From Porphyromonadaceae bacterium (GTDB lineage Bacteria > Bacteroidota > Bacteroidia > Bacteroidales > UBA12481), in assembly GCA_007280905.1 (NCBI GenBank), contig QYQM01000084.1, positions 1-48,728 of the forward strand: a stretch of 48,728 bases of DNA, given 5' to 3'. Below are positions 15,589 through 24,927 of this stretch, in pieces. Within the stretch, counting starts at the first letter, position 1; each line of letters opens with the position of its first letter. The translations under genes were made by a program, and so were the position numbers. Under the pieces are notes generated by a model that saw only the letters and a program-made list of their open reading frames with translations, did not search any database and was not told the DNA's origin.

Positions 15589-17924
15589 AGCTCGTCGAAA
15601 TCCGACTTTTTCCGCTTCCCTGGTTTAGCTCCCTGTGGCTGCATTCCGTCGCAATTCAGGGGATCCGACATATAGAGCGGGCGCTCAAAGGGTTCCTGTG
15701 AAACGCTCAGCGTACTGTCGGCATAAACTTTTTTCATGAAAAGGGCCCAGATCGGCAAAGCCATGTTCGCTCCCTGTCCGTTGTCATGATTTTGGAAATG
15801 GACCATCTTATCCTCTGCACCGGTCCAGGCGGCCCCGATCAGGTTGGGAACCATGCCAACAAACCACCCGTCAGCATAACTATTAGTGGTACCGGTTTTC
15901 CCGGCTATCGGGTTGTTAAATAAATATTTATTGCGCAAGCGCCGTGCTGTTCCTTCGGTACTGGTTACACCTTGCATCATGTAGAGCATCTTGTAGGCCG
16001 TTTCTTCACTCATGGCAACCTCTTCGTGTGTGCTGAAAGTAGCCAGCAGATTGCCGTTTTTATCCTCGATACGGGTTACCATGATCGGTTCCACCCATAT
16101 ACCTTTGTTGGCAAAAGCCGTGAAAGCTCCTGCAACCTCGTAAACCGGAAGATCGACTGCTCCAACGCAAATCGGGATTACCGGTTCGATGGGTGATTTT
16201 ATCCCCACCTTTCGGGCGACCTCGATTACTGCCTCAGGGTTGTATTGCTTCATGACCCAGGCAGATATCTGATTAAGGGATTTAGCTATTCCGGTCCTCA
16301 GGGTTACCATTTGACCATCGAGCTCTTTGGTGTCGGAAAACTGAGGCTCATACGAATTGCCTTCAACCCCGTTAAAATTACCTACAAAGCTGACTGACAC
16401 GTTTGGAACTTCATAGCAGGGTGAGAGACCATTTTCCATCGCAACGGTATAAACAAACGGCTTAAATACCGATCCCACCTGCCGCTTGCCCTGCATAATC
16501 TGATCGTACTGGAAATACCGGTAATCCGGACCGCCAACGTATGCCTTAACATATCCGGTTTGAGGGGTTATGGCCATAAAGGCCGACCGCAGGTATCGCT
16601 TGTAATATTTAATTGAATCCATTGGGGTCATTACGGTATCAATCTCACCTTTCCAGCTGAAAATACTCATCGGCGTAGGTGTATTGAAGAGTTTTCTAAT
16701 AGCCTCATCGGATAAATTTTGTTCTTTTTTAAGAATCCGGTACCGTTCGCTCCAGCCCCTGGCTGAATTCATTGATGTGGCAATGTTCTCATCTGTTGCA
16801 CTGTTGGAAAACGGGCTGCGCCGTAATCGCCGCAATTCCTTATCGAAAGTGGGCTGCAAATCTTTTTTCAGGTGCTCCACCACGGCCTCCTCAGCATATT
16901 GCTGCATACGGGAATCAAGGGTGGTAAAAATTCTAAGTCCATCGCGATATAAATTATAAGGCGTTCCGTCCTGTTTCAGATGTTTAAGGCAGAATCCCCT
17001 GAGCGGATTGGCATCCCAGGCAGCTGCACCTGCTGAGCTTTCAGGGCGTTTTTCGGTGAGTACCCCGCGGAGATATTCCCTGAAGTAGGTAGCCCTGCCA
17101 ATTTTATGGTCGACCCGGTGGTAATCCAATCCCAGTCCCAGTGCCTTGGCCCTCTCGATCGTAACCGCATCGGCATAACCACGGCCTTTCATTTTGTCGA
17201 GTACGGTATTCCGTCGTGGAAGGGTATTCTTCAACCCAAAACGAATAGGGTTATACAGTGAAGGGTTTTTGGCCATTCCCGCGAGCATAGCGGCTTCATG
17301 GATTTCCAGCTGACTGGCATCTTTATTAAAATAGACCCATGAGGCGGTCTGAATTCCTTCGGCATTGTTAACGAAACTGAGTTTATTCAGATACAGGGCA
17401 AGTATCTCCTCTTTGGTGAAAGTTTTCTCCAATTTCACTGCAATCACCCATTCGCGGAATTTCCGCACGGCAAAACTGATCGGATTGTGATAATCCTCCC
17501 GTGGAAACAGGTTTTTAGCCAGCTGCTGGGTTATGGTACTTCCGCCGCCTGTATCCTGCCGTAAAATCAGACTTTTTACCATCACTCTCAGCAATCCTTT
17601 GAAATCGATACCTGAATGCCTGTAATATCGCTGATCTTCAATGGATACGATTGCATCAATCATATAGGGATTGATCTTTTCAAAAGGAATAATTTCGCGG
17701 TTTTCCTGTGGAGAGAAAAAGGTACCCAATGTAACCCCGTCTTCTGAAATCACCTGCGTAGCTTCTATGATTGGGTTCTCCAAATCATCAAAGGATGGCA
17801 TGAATCCCAGTAAGCCTTTGGAAATCATGATAAAAAACAGAAAAACAAAAACGATGGCTCCTCCAAAAACCCACCAGAATATTTTGAGATATTTTCTTGT
17901 TTGATCAGATTGTTCCATATACAC
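15585..17924 (-). CDS. Class A penicillin-binding protein (PBP1A type)
   Basis: Bifunctional glycan polymerase and transpeptidase in the inner membrane. 779 residues. One membrane segment (about 13-36); GT51 domain with the catalytic Glu96 in SIEDQRYYRHSG and GGSTITQQLAKNLF (127-140); transpeptidase with SVFK (Ser485-Lys488), SLN (549-551) and KTGT (676-679). ATG codons at residues 1 and 3 are both possible starts. A -7 element lies 17 nt upstream. Divergent from topA and convergent, with overlapping stops, with radA. Confidence 0.96.
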   Translation of the reverse strand: MYMEQSDQTRKYLKIFWWVFGGAIVFVFLFFIMISKGLLGFMPSFDDLENPIIEATQVISEDGVTLGTFFSPQENREIIPFEKINPYMIDAIVSIEDQRYYRHSGIDFKGLLRVMVKSLILRQDTGGGSTITQQLAKNLFPREDYHNPISFAVRKFREWVIAVKLEKTFTKEEILALYLNKLSFVNNAEGIQTASWVYFNKDASQLEIHEAAMLAGMAKNPSLYNPIRFGLKNTLPRRNTVLDKMKGRGYADAVTIERAKALGLGLDYHRVDHKIGRATYFREYLRGVLTEKRPESSAGAAAWDANPLRGFCLKHLKQDGTPYNLYRDGLRIFTTLDSRMQQYAEEAVVEHLKKDLQPTFDKELRRLRRSPFSNSATDENIATSMNSARGWSERYRILKKEQNLSDEAIRKLFNTPTPMSIFSWKGEIDTVMTPMDSIKYYKRYLRSAFMAITPQTGYVKAYVGGPDYRYFQYDQIMQGKRQVGSVFKPFVYTVAMENGLSPCYEVPNVSVSFVGNFNGVEGNSYEPQFSDTKELDGQMVTLRTGIAKSLNQISAWVMKQYNPEAVIEVARKVGIKSPIEPVIPICVGAVDLPVYEVAGAFTAFANKGIWVEPIMVTRIEDKNGNLLATFSTHEEVAMSEETAYKMLYMMQGVTSTEGTARRLRNKYLFNNPIAGKTGTTNSYADGWFVGMVPNLIGAAWTGAEDKMVHFQNHDNGQGANMALPIWALFMKKVYADSTLSVSQEPFERPLYMSDPLNCDGMQPQGAKPGKRKKSDFDEL

Positions 17925-17940
17925 TTAAATTTTTCCGCTG

Positions 17941-17948
17941 CAAAGTTA
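17941..17948 (-). promoter_or_regulatory. -7 element of the PBP1A gene
   Basis: TAACTTTG on the minus strand, a full consensus match, followed by the bases GCAGCGG as at panD. A TTG lies about 22-23 nt upstream, slightly longer than the usual spacing. Confidence 0.5.
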
Positions 17949-17980
17949 ATATTAAACCGTGTACCAGCTACCAAGGCAAC

Positions 17981-18039
17981 CTCGGAGCATTGTCATCCCG
18001 GCGAAGGCCGGGACCCCGTCGCTAACAACGAATGCCGGC
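17981..18039 (+). repeat. REP-like GC hairpin element, copy 2
   Basis: Hairpin CCCGGCGAAGGCCGGG with the same flanks as copy 1 (CTCGGAGCATTGTC before, GACCCCGTC and ACAACGAATGC after). It sits in the divergent gap between the PBP gene and topA; it can be read as protein (HPGEGRDP) in frame with topA, which creates a false N-terminal extension. Confidence 0.85.
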
Positions 18040-18149
18040 CTTCGTCAACTTTTTCAGCCTCCTTTTTTCCTTTTTACAATAGTAAACGCGTCTATACTTC
18101 AGAAAATTATTTAATCTTTGTGCGATTTTTTAAAAGGAACCAATCCAAA

Positions 18150-20456
18150 ATGGCTGAGAATCTTGTAATTGTAGAGTCACCTGCTAAGGCTAAGACTATT
18201 GAGAAGTTTCTGGGTAAGGACTTCCTGGTAAAATCCAGCTTTGGGCATATCAGGGATTTAGCTAAAAAAGAGTTCGGAATTAATATCAAAAAGAATTACG
18301 AACCCCATTATATTATTTCCGCGGATAAGAAGAAGGTAGTTACTGAATTGAAAAAACTTGCCCAGGAATCGGCAAAGATATGGCTGGCGTCTGACGAGGA
18401 CCGTGAAGGGGAAGCCATTTCGTGGCACCTGGCAGAAGTTTTAGGCATTCCCGCCGATAAGGCGCAGCGGATTGTTTTTCACGAGATCACCAAGGAGGCG
18501 ATTCTGAAAGCCATCCGGAACCCAAGGCCGATTGATCAGAATCTGGTTAATGCACAGCAGGCCCGCCGTGTGCTCGACCGCCTGGTTGGATTCGAGCTGA
18601 GCCCGGTTTTATGGAAAAAAGTGAAACCATCTTTATCGGCAGGCCGTGTTCAAAGTGTTGCCGTCAGGCTTCTGGTTGAGCGGGAACGTGAAGTTCTTAA
18701 TTTTAATTCGATACCGGTTTACCGTGTTGTTGCGGTATTTGAAGTGGACGGCCAGGATGGTAAAATCACGGAGCTGAAAGCTGAACTCGACCGTAAATTT
18801 TCGACCCGCGAAGAAACTGCCGCATTTCTTGAAAGTTGTAAATCTGCTGATTTTCTGGTAGATGGAGTAGAAACCAAGCCTCTGAAAAAATCTCCGGCAC
18901 CACCATTTACAACTTCCACTTTGCAGCAGGAAGCCAGTCGGAAATTCGGTTTTTCCGTTTCGCAAACCATGTCACTGGCGCAAAAACTATACGAGGCAGG
19001 TAAGATTACCTATATGCGAACCGATTCAGTAAACCTGTCGGATCTTGCCCTCAATACCGCGAAAAAGAAAATCAGTAGCGAATTCGGGGAGAAATACCTG
19101 AAAACCAGGCAATATAAAACAAAATCCAAGGGTGCACAGGAGGCTCACGAAGCTATCCGTCCTACCTACATGGAACACCACGAGATCGCTGGACCGGCCA
19201 ATGAAAAGAAATTATATGAACTGATCTGGAAGCGGACCATTGCATCGCAGATGAGTGAAGCCTTGCTGGAAAAAACGACTGTCAATATCCGGATATCAAA
19301 CAGGAAGGAGTTGCTGGTCGCAACCGGTGAAGTTCTGCTCTTCGATGGATTTATCCGCGTCTATCGTGAAAGCTCAGATGATGAAAACGGCGAAAACGGA
19401 TCTGAACTCATTCCGCCGCTGACACAGGGGCAAGCACTGAAAATGGAATCCATCGAAGCCATGCAGCGTTTTCCGCATGCACCGGCCAGATATACCGAAG
19501 CTAGTCTGGTTAAAAAACTGGAAGAACTGGGCATCGGTCGGCCATCAACCTATGCACCAACGATTTCCACAATCCAGACCCGTGAATATGTAGTTAAGGA
19601 AGACCGGCAGGGAACGATCAGGGATATCGACGGGCTGAAACTGAAAAACGGAAAGATCACCGGTTTTACCAAGAACGAAAAAACCGGCTTTGAAAAGTCG
19701 AAACTCTTCCCGACAGATATCGGGATGGTAGTAAATGACTTTCTTACAGAGCACTTCGGCAACATCGTTGATTACAATTTTACCGCCAGTATTGAAGCGG
19801 AGTTCGATTCCATTGCCGACGGGAAAATGGTTTGGTATGAGATGATTCACCGGTTCTATAAGCCTTTCCATGAACAAGTTGAGTTAACCGAAAAAACCTC
19901 ATCACGCAGTTCCGGGGAACGATTGCTCGGCAATCATCCCGAAACAGGCCAGCCGGTTTTGGTGAAAATAGGCCGGTATGGCCCGATGGCCCAGATCGGC
20001 GAAGCCAATAACGATATAAAACCGCGATTTGCACGCCTGGCTAATGGTCTGCTGATTGAAACCATCACGCTGGAAGAAGCTATCAAACTCTTTGCCCTGC
20101 CCAGATCGGTCGGCGAATTCGAAGATTCGGCAATAACAGTGGGCGTTGGCCGTTTCGGCCCCTATATCAGACATAAAAGTGCATTCTATTCCCTAAAAAA
20201 AGGTGTCGATGATCCAATGACCATTGATCAGGATCGTGCCATAAAAATCATTACGGAAAAAAGAACCGCTGACCTGATGCGGGTTATCCGGGAGTTTCCG
20301 GAAGAGCCGGAACTGAAAGTATTGAACGGCCGTTTCGGTCCGTATATTTCTTATCAGAAGAAAAATTTTAAAATTCCAAAAAACCAGGATCCTGCCACAT
20401 TGAGTCTGGATGCCTGCAAAGCCCTGATTGCTAAGAGTTCAAGCGATAAAAAATAA
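18150..20456 (+). CDS. topA: DNA topoisomerase I
   Basis: Relaxes negative supercoils. Start at 18150 gives MAENLVIVESPAKAKTIEKF, the usual beginning of the Toprim domain; the frame stays open upstream to 17901 but that part runs through a REP-like element and is rejected. 768 residues: Toprim (about 1-130), core gates with the active tyrosine Tyr288 in YMRTDSVNLS, and C-terminal repeats of the form RFGPYI (three copies, the first as RYGPMA) in place of zinc fingers. The next gene begins 6 nt after the stop, suggesting cotranscription. Confidence 0.97.
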   Translation: MAENLVIVESPAKAKTIEKFLGKDFLVKSSFGHIRDLAKKEFGINIKKNYEPHYIISADKKKVVTELKKLAQESAKIWLASDEDREGEAISWHLAEVLGIPADKAQRIVFHEITKEAILKAIRNPRPIDQNLVNAQQARRVLDRLVGFELSPVLWKKVKPSLSAGRVQSVAVRLLVEREREVLNFNSIPVYRVVAVFEVDGQDGKITELKAELDRKFSTREETAAFLESCKSADFLVDGVETKPLKKSPAPPFTTSTLQQEASRKFGFSVSQTMSLAQKLYEAGKITYMRTDSVNLSDLALNTAKKKISSEFGEKYLKTRQYKTKSKGAQEAHEAIRPTYMEHHEIAGPANEKKLYELIWKRTIASQMSEALLEKTTVNIRISNRKELLVATGEVLLFDGFIRVYRESSDDENGENGSELIPPLTQGQALKMESIEAMQRFPHAPARYTEASLVKKLEELGIGRPSTYAPTISTIQTREYVVKEDRQGTIRDIDGLKLKNGKITGFTKNEKTGFEKSKLFPTDIGMVVNDFLTEHFGNIVDYNFTASIEAEFDSIADGKMVWYEMIHRFYKPFHEQVELTEKTSSRSSGERLLGNHPETGQPVLVKIGRYGPMAQIGEANNDIKPRFARLANGLLIETITLEEAIKLFALPRSVGEFEDSAITVGVGRFGPYIRHKSAFYSLKKGVDDPMTIDQDRAIKIITEKRTADLMRVIREFPEEPELKVLNGRFGPYISYQKKNFKIPKNQDPATLSLDACKALIAKSSSDKK

Positions 20457-20462
20457 TAGGAT

Positions 20463-21605
20463 ATGCCATCTTTACAGGAAATCCTGCTCTATTTTGATCC
20501 TGTGGGACCAATGGCTTTTCATACCGATGACCGAATACTCAATCCGGTAAAAGAGTCCACCGGGATCTATCGTAATCAAGGAAATCCACCCGATTTAGAC
20601 GGTGCAAAGATAATACTGGCCGGAATTGGCGACCTCCGGTTGGCCGATGAAATCCGTTCTTATTTATATGGTCTTTCAACGGTGCTGCCTCCAGGGGATA
20701 TGGTCGATTTAGGCAATCTCCGGGAGGGAAAAACCCCTGCCGATACTCGTATTGGACTCATGGATATGATCACCGAGCTGGGGAAAGTCCATAAAATTAT
20801 TGTACTGATTGGACGCGATACGCATGATGTGTTAACCTTCGGTAAGGCCTATACCCGGCTCGAAACTCCTTATAATCTTGCCGTTATCGATTCGGTTGTC
20901 GATATCATGCCGGAAGACCAGTCGTCCCGGAGTCATTACCTGAATGAACTGATTTCTGATCCGGATGGTTGCCTTTATGATTTCGTTCACCTGGGTTATC
21001 AATCTTATCTGAATGATGCCGGGAGTTTCGACCGGATGGGAGAATTATTTTTTGAATCTCACAGGCTGGGTGCTTTACGCGACGATCTGAGGGAATCAGA
21101 ACCGGTGTTCCGGAATTCCGATCTGCTGGTTTTTTCCATGAACGCTATCCGGCAGACCGAAGCCCCTGGTGTTACCTTCCCCTCAGCCAATGGTTTTACT
21201 GCTGAAGAATCCTGCCAACTAACGAGATTTGCGGGCCTGAGCGACAAACTCAGCCTGTTTGCTCTGGCCGGATTTCAGCCCGGGCGCGACCGTGGAGAAC
21301 AAACATCAGCATTAGCGGCTCAGATGATCTGGCATTTCCTGCAGGGAGTCAACCAACGTAAGTCGGATTATCCCTTCAGCGATATCAGGCTCTATCAGAA
21401 GTATTTGATCAACTTACCAAAAACGGGGTTTAATCTTACTTTTTATAAAAGTCCGGCCTCTGGCCGATGGTGGGTGGAGGTTCCTTACCAAGACACCAAA
21501 CATCCACGATCCCTGTATATAGCCTGTTCTCCAAGAGATTACCAGATTGCCGGTGATGGGGAAATCCCGGACCGTTGGTGGAATCATTACCGCAGGCTAT
21601 CATGA
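20463..21605 (+). CDS. Arginase/formimidoylglutamase-fold protein, metal site degenerate
   Basis: 380 residues related to the ureohydrolase superfamily. The family's three manganese motifs are all altered: GGDH appears as GRDTHD (117-122), DAHxD as DSVVD (143-147, both Asp kept, His lost), and SxDxD as SMNAI (225-229, both Asp lost). A binuclear manganese centre is therefore unlikely, and the protein probably binds rather than hydrolyses. The C-terminal ~60 residues (KTGFNLTFYKSPASGRWWVEV, then DRWWNHYRR) are not part of the enzyme fold. It lies 6 nt after topA and just before porP/sprF; this neighbourhood with T9SS genes recurs in Bacteroidota, as I recall. Function not known. Confidence 0.75.
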   Translation: MPSLQEILLYFDPVGPMAFHTDDRILNPVKESTGIYRNQGNPPDLDGAKIILAGIGDLRLADEIRSYLYGLSTVLPPGDMVDLGNLREGKTPADTRIGLMDMITELGKVHKIIVLIGRDTHDVLTFGKAYTRLETPYNLAVIDSVVDIMPEDQSSRSHYLNELISDPDGCLYDFVHLGYQSYLNDAGSFDRMGELFFESHRLGALRDDLRESEPVFRNSDLLVFSMNAIRQTEAPGVTFPSANGFTAEESCQLTRFAGLSDKLSLFALAGFQPGRDRGEQTSALAAQMIWHFLQGVNQRKSDYPFSDIRLYQKYLINLPKTGFNLTFYKSPASGRWWVEVPYQDTKHPRSLYIACSPRDYQIAGDGEIPDRWWNHYRRLS

Positions 21606-21647
21606 CACCTATTGCATACTGAATGCAAACCCTTTGCGTTATTGATA

Positions 21648-21679
21648 TTGCTGTGTATGTATTTTTTCACTTATCTTTA
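21648..21679 (+). promoter_or_regulatory. Promoter of the T9SS operon
   Basis: TTG (21648-21650), 21 nt, then TATCTTTA (21672-21679), one mismatch from the -7 consensus. Start of transcription near 21686, upstream of either plausible porP start. Confidence 0.5.
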
Positions 21680-21696
21680 CTGTCTTAAATTTGAGC

Positions 21697-22656
21697 ATGC
21701 ATAGTTTTCGGATGAAAATTCTCATTTTAGTTTCCCTGGCTGGATTAGCGGGTGTCAATGCTTTTACACAGCAAGATCCTCAATTCAGCCATAATATGTT
21801 TAATCATCTGGCTGTTAACCCTGGATTTGCCGGAAGTCAGGGAATGCTCAGTGCCGGTATGATCAACCGACAGCAGTGGATGGGATTCGAAGGAAATCCA
21901 AAAACCACGCTTTTCACTGTTCACACACCGGTTAAGCCTTTTGGAATCCCCAGTGGTGTTGGCCTTAGTTTTATGGACGACCGGCTCGGATTTGAAAAAA
22001 ACATGTCTTTTATCCTGGATTATGCCTACCGGCTCGAATTGGGCAAGGGAAAACTGGGAATCGGGCTGAATATTGGTATGCTTAGCAGGGCCCTGAATGG
22101 GAAATGGGTTATCCCCGATAGCGACAACCATATCCCGGCCAGTCAGGATCCTTCTATTCCGGATGAACAGGTTACATCAATGACCTTCGATATGGGTATC
22201 GGCGTTTTTTATAATACCGATAAATTATATGCCGGATTTTCCAGCACCCATTTGCTGGAACCCTTGGTGGATTTCGGTTCCGGCGCTATGATGCATATGC
22301 AGCGGCACTATTATGCAACAGCCGGTTACCTTTTTAAACTTTCGAACCCGATATTCGAAATTCAACCATCCATATTTGCAAAATCCGATGGAGCTTCGTT
22401 CCAGATGGATGTTAATATGTTGTTGTTATACAATAAAAGATTTTGGGGAGGCGTTTCTTACAGGCTTGGAGACGCAGTGGTCGTTATGGTGGGTACTGAA
22501 CTGCCAAATGGCCTCCGGGTGGGAATATCTTACGATTTTACCACTTCGGCTATCGGTGCCTACAGTAATGGAACCGTTGAATTCATGCTGGGGTATAACC
22601 TCGAAGTCGGAACGGATAAGTTCTCCCAACGTTACAAAAGTGTGAGATTTTTATAA
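21697..22656 (+). CDS. T9SS outer-membrane protein PorP/SprF family
   Basis: About 319 residues with a signal peptide ending NAFTQQ, followed by the family opening QDPQFSHNMFNHLAVNPGFAGS. Members form an outer-membrane beta-barrel associated with the T9SS and gliding machinery. In-frame starts are ATG 21697, ATG 21712 (gives the cleanest signal peptide, MKILILVSLAGLAG) and TTG 21691; 21697 is chosen conservatively. The end LGYNLEVGTDKFSQRYKSVRFL is typical. First gene of the porP-gldKLMN operon, 20 nt before gldK. Confidence 0.93.
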   Translation: MHSFRMKILILVSLAGLAGVNAFTQQDPQFSHNMFNHLAVNPGFAGSQGMLSAGMINRQQWMGFEGNPKTTLFTVHTPVKPFGIPSGVGLSFMDDRLGFEKNMSFILDYAYRLELGKGKLGIGLNIGMLSRALNGKWVIPDSDNHIPASQDPSIPDEQVTSMTFDMGIGVFYNTDKLYAGFSSTHLLEPLVDFGSGAMMHMQRHYYATAGYLFKLSNPIFEIQPSIFAKSDGASFQMDVNMLLLYNKRFWGGVSYRLGDAVVVMVGTELPNGLRVGISYDFTTSAIGAYSNGTVEFMLGYNLEVGTDKFSQRYKSVRFL

Positions 22657-22676
22657 CTGACTCGGTATAAAATATT

Positions 22677-24020
22677 ATGAAGAAGCTAGTTTTCCTTGGT
22701 TTGATCGCAGCCTTTGTCCTGTCTGGATGCAACAGTTCCAGCACTGGTAATGGCGAGCTGATTGGTGTACAAAAGAGGGAAAAATGGTTCGAACCCGATC
22801 CATATGGCATGGTGAAAGTACCTATGGGTTCATTTGTGGTTGGGCCGAACGACGAGGATCCCACATTTGCCATGAATTCTCAGTCGAAAACCATTTCCGT
22901 GGATGCTTTCTGGATGGATGAAACTGAAATCACCAACAACGAATATCGCCAGTTTGTGCACTGGGTGATCGACTCCCTGACGCGCAAAACCCTCGGTGAA
23001 CAGTTCCCGGATGAATACCTGATCTCGGAAGATAAGAATAAGAACCCCATCGATCCCCCTTACATCAACTGGGATACCAAGATCGATACCCGTGATGCTG
23101 ATGTACTTACGGCCCTCGAGCAACTTTATATCCCGCAAAATGAACGTTTTTTCCGCAGGAAAGAGCTCGATACCAGGAAACTGGTCTATTCCTATCAGGA
23201 TATTAATTATCAGGAAGCAGCCAAAGAAAAGCGCAATTTCAAGCGTTCCATTCAGAATTCCGATAAATCGACCACCTTCTACCAGGATACTGAACTGGCA
23301 TCTGACCGGTCGAAATTCGTAAAATCTTACTCGATCAATATCTATCCGGATACCCTTTGCTGGATCTCGGATTTTACTTATAGCTACAACGATCCGATGG
23401 CCAAAATGTATTTCTGGCACCCGGGATTCGATGATTATCCTTTGGTTGGCGTTACCTGGGAACAGGCACAAGCCTTCTGTGTTTGGAGAACTCAACTATA
23501 TAATAATTACCTCGTACAGGGGAAAGGCGGTGCCTTTGTCCAGAATTACAGGTTGCCAACCGAGTATGAATGGGAATATGCCGCACGCGGAGGCCGCAAC
23601 CTCTCCATGTATCCGTGGGGCAGCCCCTATACCCGCAATGCTAAAGGATGCTTCCTCGCTAATTTCAAACCGCTAAGGGGAAATTATGTCGATGACGGCT
23701 TCCTGAAACCTTCACCGGTAGGATCCTTTGAACCAAACGATTACAACCTGTACGATATGTCAGGTAATGTCGCCGAATGGACCATTTCAGCATTCGATGA
23801 GGCTGCCTATAGTTTTACACATGATATGAATCCGAATTACGAATACAGCGCATTGCCAAACGAATCCCCGGTATTGAAAAGGAAAGTAGTCAGGGGCGGT
23901 TCCTGGAAAGACATCGCCTATTATCTGCAAGCCGGTACCCGTTCTTATGAATACCAGGATTCAGCAAAATCCTATATCGGCTTCCGTTGCATTCGGTCAA
24001 CCATGGGTATTGAAAAATAA
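22677..24020 (+). CDS. gldK: T9SS/gliding lipoprotein GldK (PorK)
   Basis: 447 residues; lipobox LSGC with Cys18, so an outer-membrane lipoprotein facing the periplasm, where PorK/GldK forms a ring with PorN/GldN. The body is a formylglycine-generating-enzyme-like (SUMF1) domain: VPMGSFVVGPNDEDP near the start, DEYLI, NYRLPTEYEWEYAARGG, and VVRGGSWKD ... YIGFRCIRS at the end. An insertion of about 130 residues (roughly 100-235) within the fold is normal for GldK. 17 nt precede gldL. Confidence 0.96.
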   Translation: MKKLVFLGLIAAFVLSGCNSSSTGNGELIGVQKREKWFEPDPYGMVKVPMGSFVVGPNDEDPTFAMNSQSKTISVDAFWMDETEITNNEYRQFVHWVIDSLTRKTLGEQFPDEYLISEDKNKNPIDPPYINWDTKIDTRDADVLTALEQLYIPQNERFFRRKELDTRKLVYSYQDINYQEAAKEKRNFKRSIQNSDKSTTFYQDTELASDRSKFVKSYSINIYPDTLCWISDFTYSYNDPMAKMYFWHPGFDDYPLVGVTWEQAQAFCVWRTQLYNNYLVQGKGGAFVQNYRLPTEYEWEYAARGGRNLSMYPWGSPYTRNAKGCFLANFKPLRGNYVDDGFLKPSPVGSFEPNDYNLYDMSGNVAEWTISAFDEAAYSFTHDMNPNYEYSALPNESPVLKRKVVRGGSWKDIAYYLQAGTRSYEYQDSAKSYIGFRCIRSTMGIEK

Positions 24021-24037
24021 TAAAACCTCTTTATACG

Positions 24038-24895
24038 ATGAAGATCAGAGAATTTGTTCAGCAAAAGTGGTGGAGAAACTATATGGGTTATCTCTACAGC
24101 TGGGGTGCCAGTGTGGTAATGATCGGAGCTCTAATGAAACTGGAGCACTTTCCACTTTCAAGTTATTTCCTTATTGCCGGATTAGGAACTGAAGCAATTA
24201 TTTTTTTCTTTGCAGCATTTGAACCACTGCCGGAAGCATGGGAATGGGACCGTGTTTACCCGGAACTGGCTGATAAAAAAACCAAAATTGAGAAAAAAGT
24301 TGTCCACCCGTCATTTGGAGGCACTCCTACACAACGTTTCGATGAAATGCTTGCCAAGGCCGAAATCTCGCCTGAACTCTTCGCCAAACTTGGAAACGGC
24401 ATGCAGAAACTGGCCGAATCTTCAAATAAAATGTCGGAAATTTCGCACGCTCACATCGAAACCCAGCAGTTTATGCACAGCATAAAAAAGGCATCGGATA
24501 ACCTGAACAGCTTTGGTGATGCATATAAGCACTCAACTGAAGAACTTAATCGCTCGTCTTCGACTTTAACTCAATCGTACACTAAAACAGCCGAACTGAT
24601 CAGCAAGCTGAGTACATCCAGCCATGGTTATACTGAACAGCTTGAAAAAATAAACAAGAACATGGGCGCGCTCAATTCGGTTTACGAATTGCAGCTCAGA
24701 AGCGAAGATTCACATCTGAAAACTTCCAAAGCAGTTTATCAAGGCCTTGATGCTATGATCGAAAACCTTCAGGAGTCGGTGCAGAATACCAGACATTATC
24801 GTGACGAGGTTGAAAAACTTGGCAAAAAACTTTCGGCACTGAACAAGGTGTATGGTAACATGCTTACCGCAATGAATGTTAAAGAAAACGTTTAA
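24038..24895 (+). CDS. gldL: T9SS/gliding motor protein GldL (PorL)
   Basis: 285 residues. Two inner-membrane helices near the N-terminus (about 17-33 and 43-61) with the charged residues Lys34 and Glu52 (LMKLEHFP, LGTEAIIFFF) that are expected in a proton-driven motor; a cytoplasmic coiled-coil-rich tail follows (long runs in which SNKMSEISHAHIETQQF and KLGKKLSALNKVYGNML are typical). GldL and GldM together form the proton-motive-force-driven motor of the T9SS. Confidence 0.96.
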   Translation: MKIREFVQQKWWRNYMGYLYSWGASVVMIGALMKLEHFPLSSYFLIAGLGTEAIIFFFAAFEPLPEAWEWDRVYPELADKKTKIEKKVVHPSFGGTPTQRFDEMLAKAEISPELFAKLGNGMQKLAESSNKMSEISHAHIETQQFMHSIKKASDNLNSFGDAYKHSTEELNRSSSTLTQSYTKTAELISKLSTSSHGYTEQLEKINKNMGALNSVYELQLRSEDSHLKTSKAVYQGLDAMIENLQESVQNTRHYRDEVEKLGKKLSALNKVYGNMLTAMNVKENV

Positions 24896-24910
24896 TCTGC
24901 TGAATAGCTG

Positions 24911-24926
24911 ATATATATATATATAT
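24911..24926 (+). repeat. (AT)8 dinucleotide repeat before the gldM start
   Basis: Eight AT pairs, then T, then the ATG of gldM at 24928. No Shine-Dalgarno sequence is present. The repeat lies in the 32-nt gldL-gldM gap. Confidence 0.9.
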
Positions 24927-24927
24927 T

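Noticed and set aside
17901-18149. 83-codon N-terminal extension of topA
   Set aside because: The extension is translated from a REP-like element and the PBP promoter region; the standard TopA start MAENLVIVESPAKAK is at 18150.
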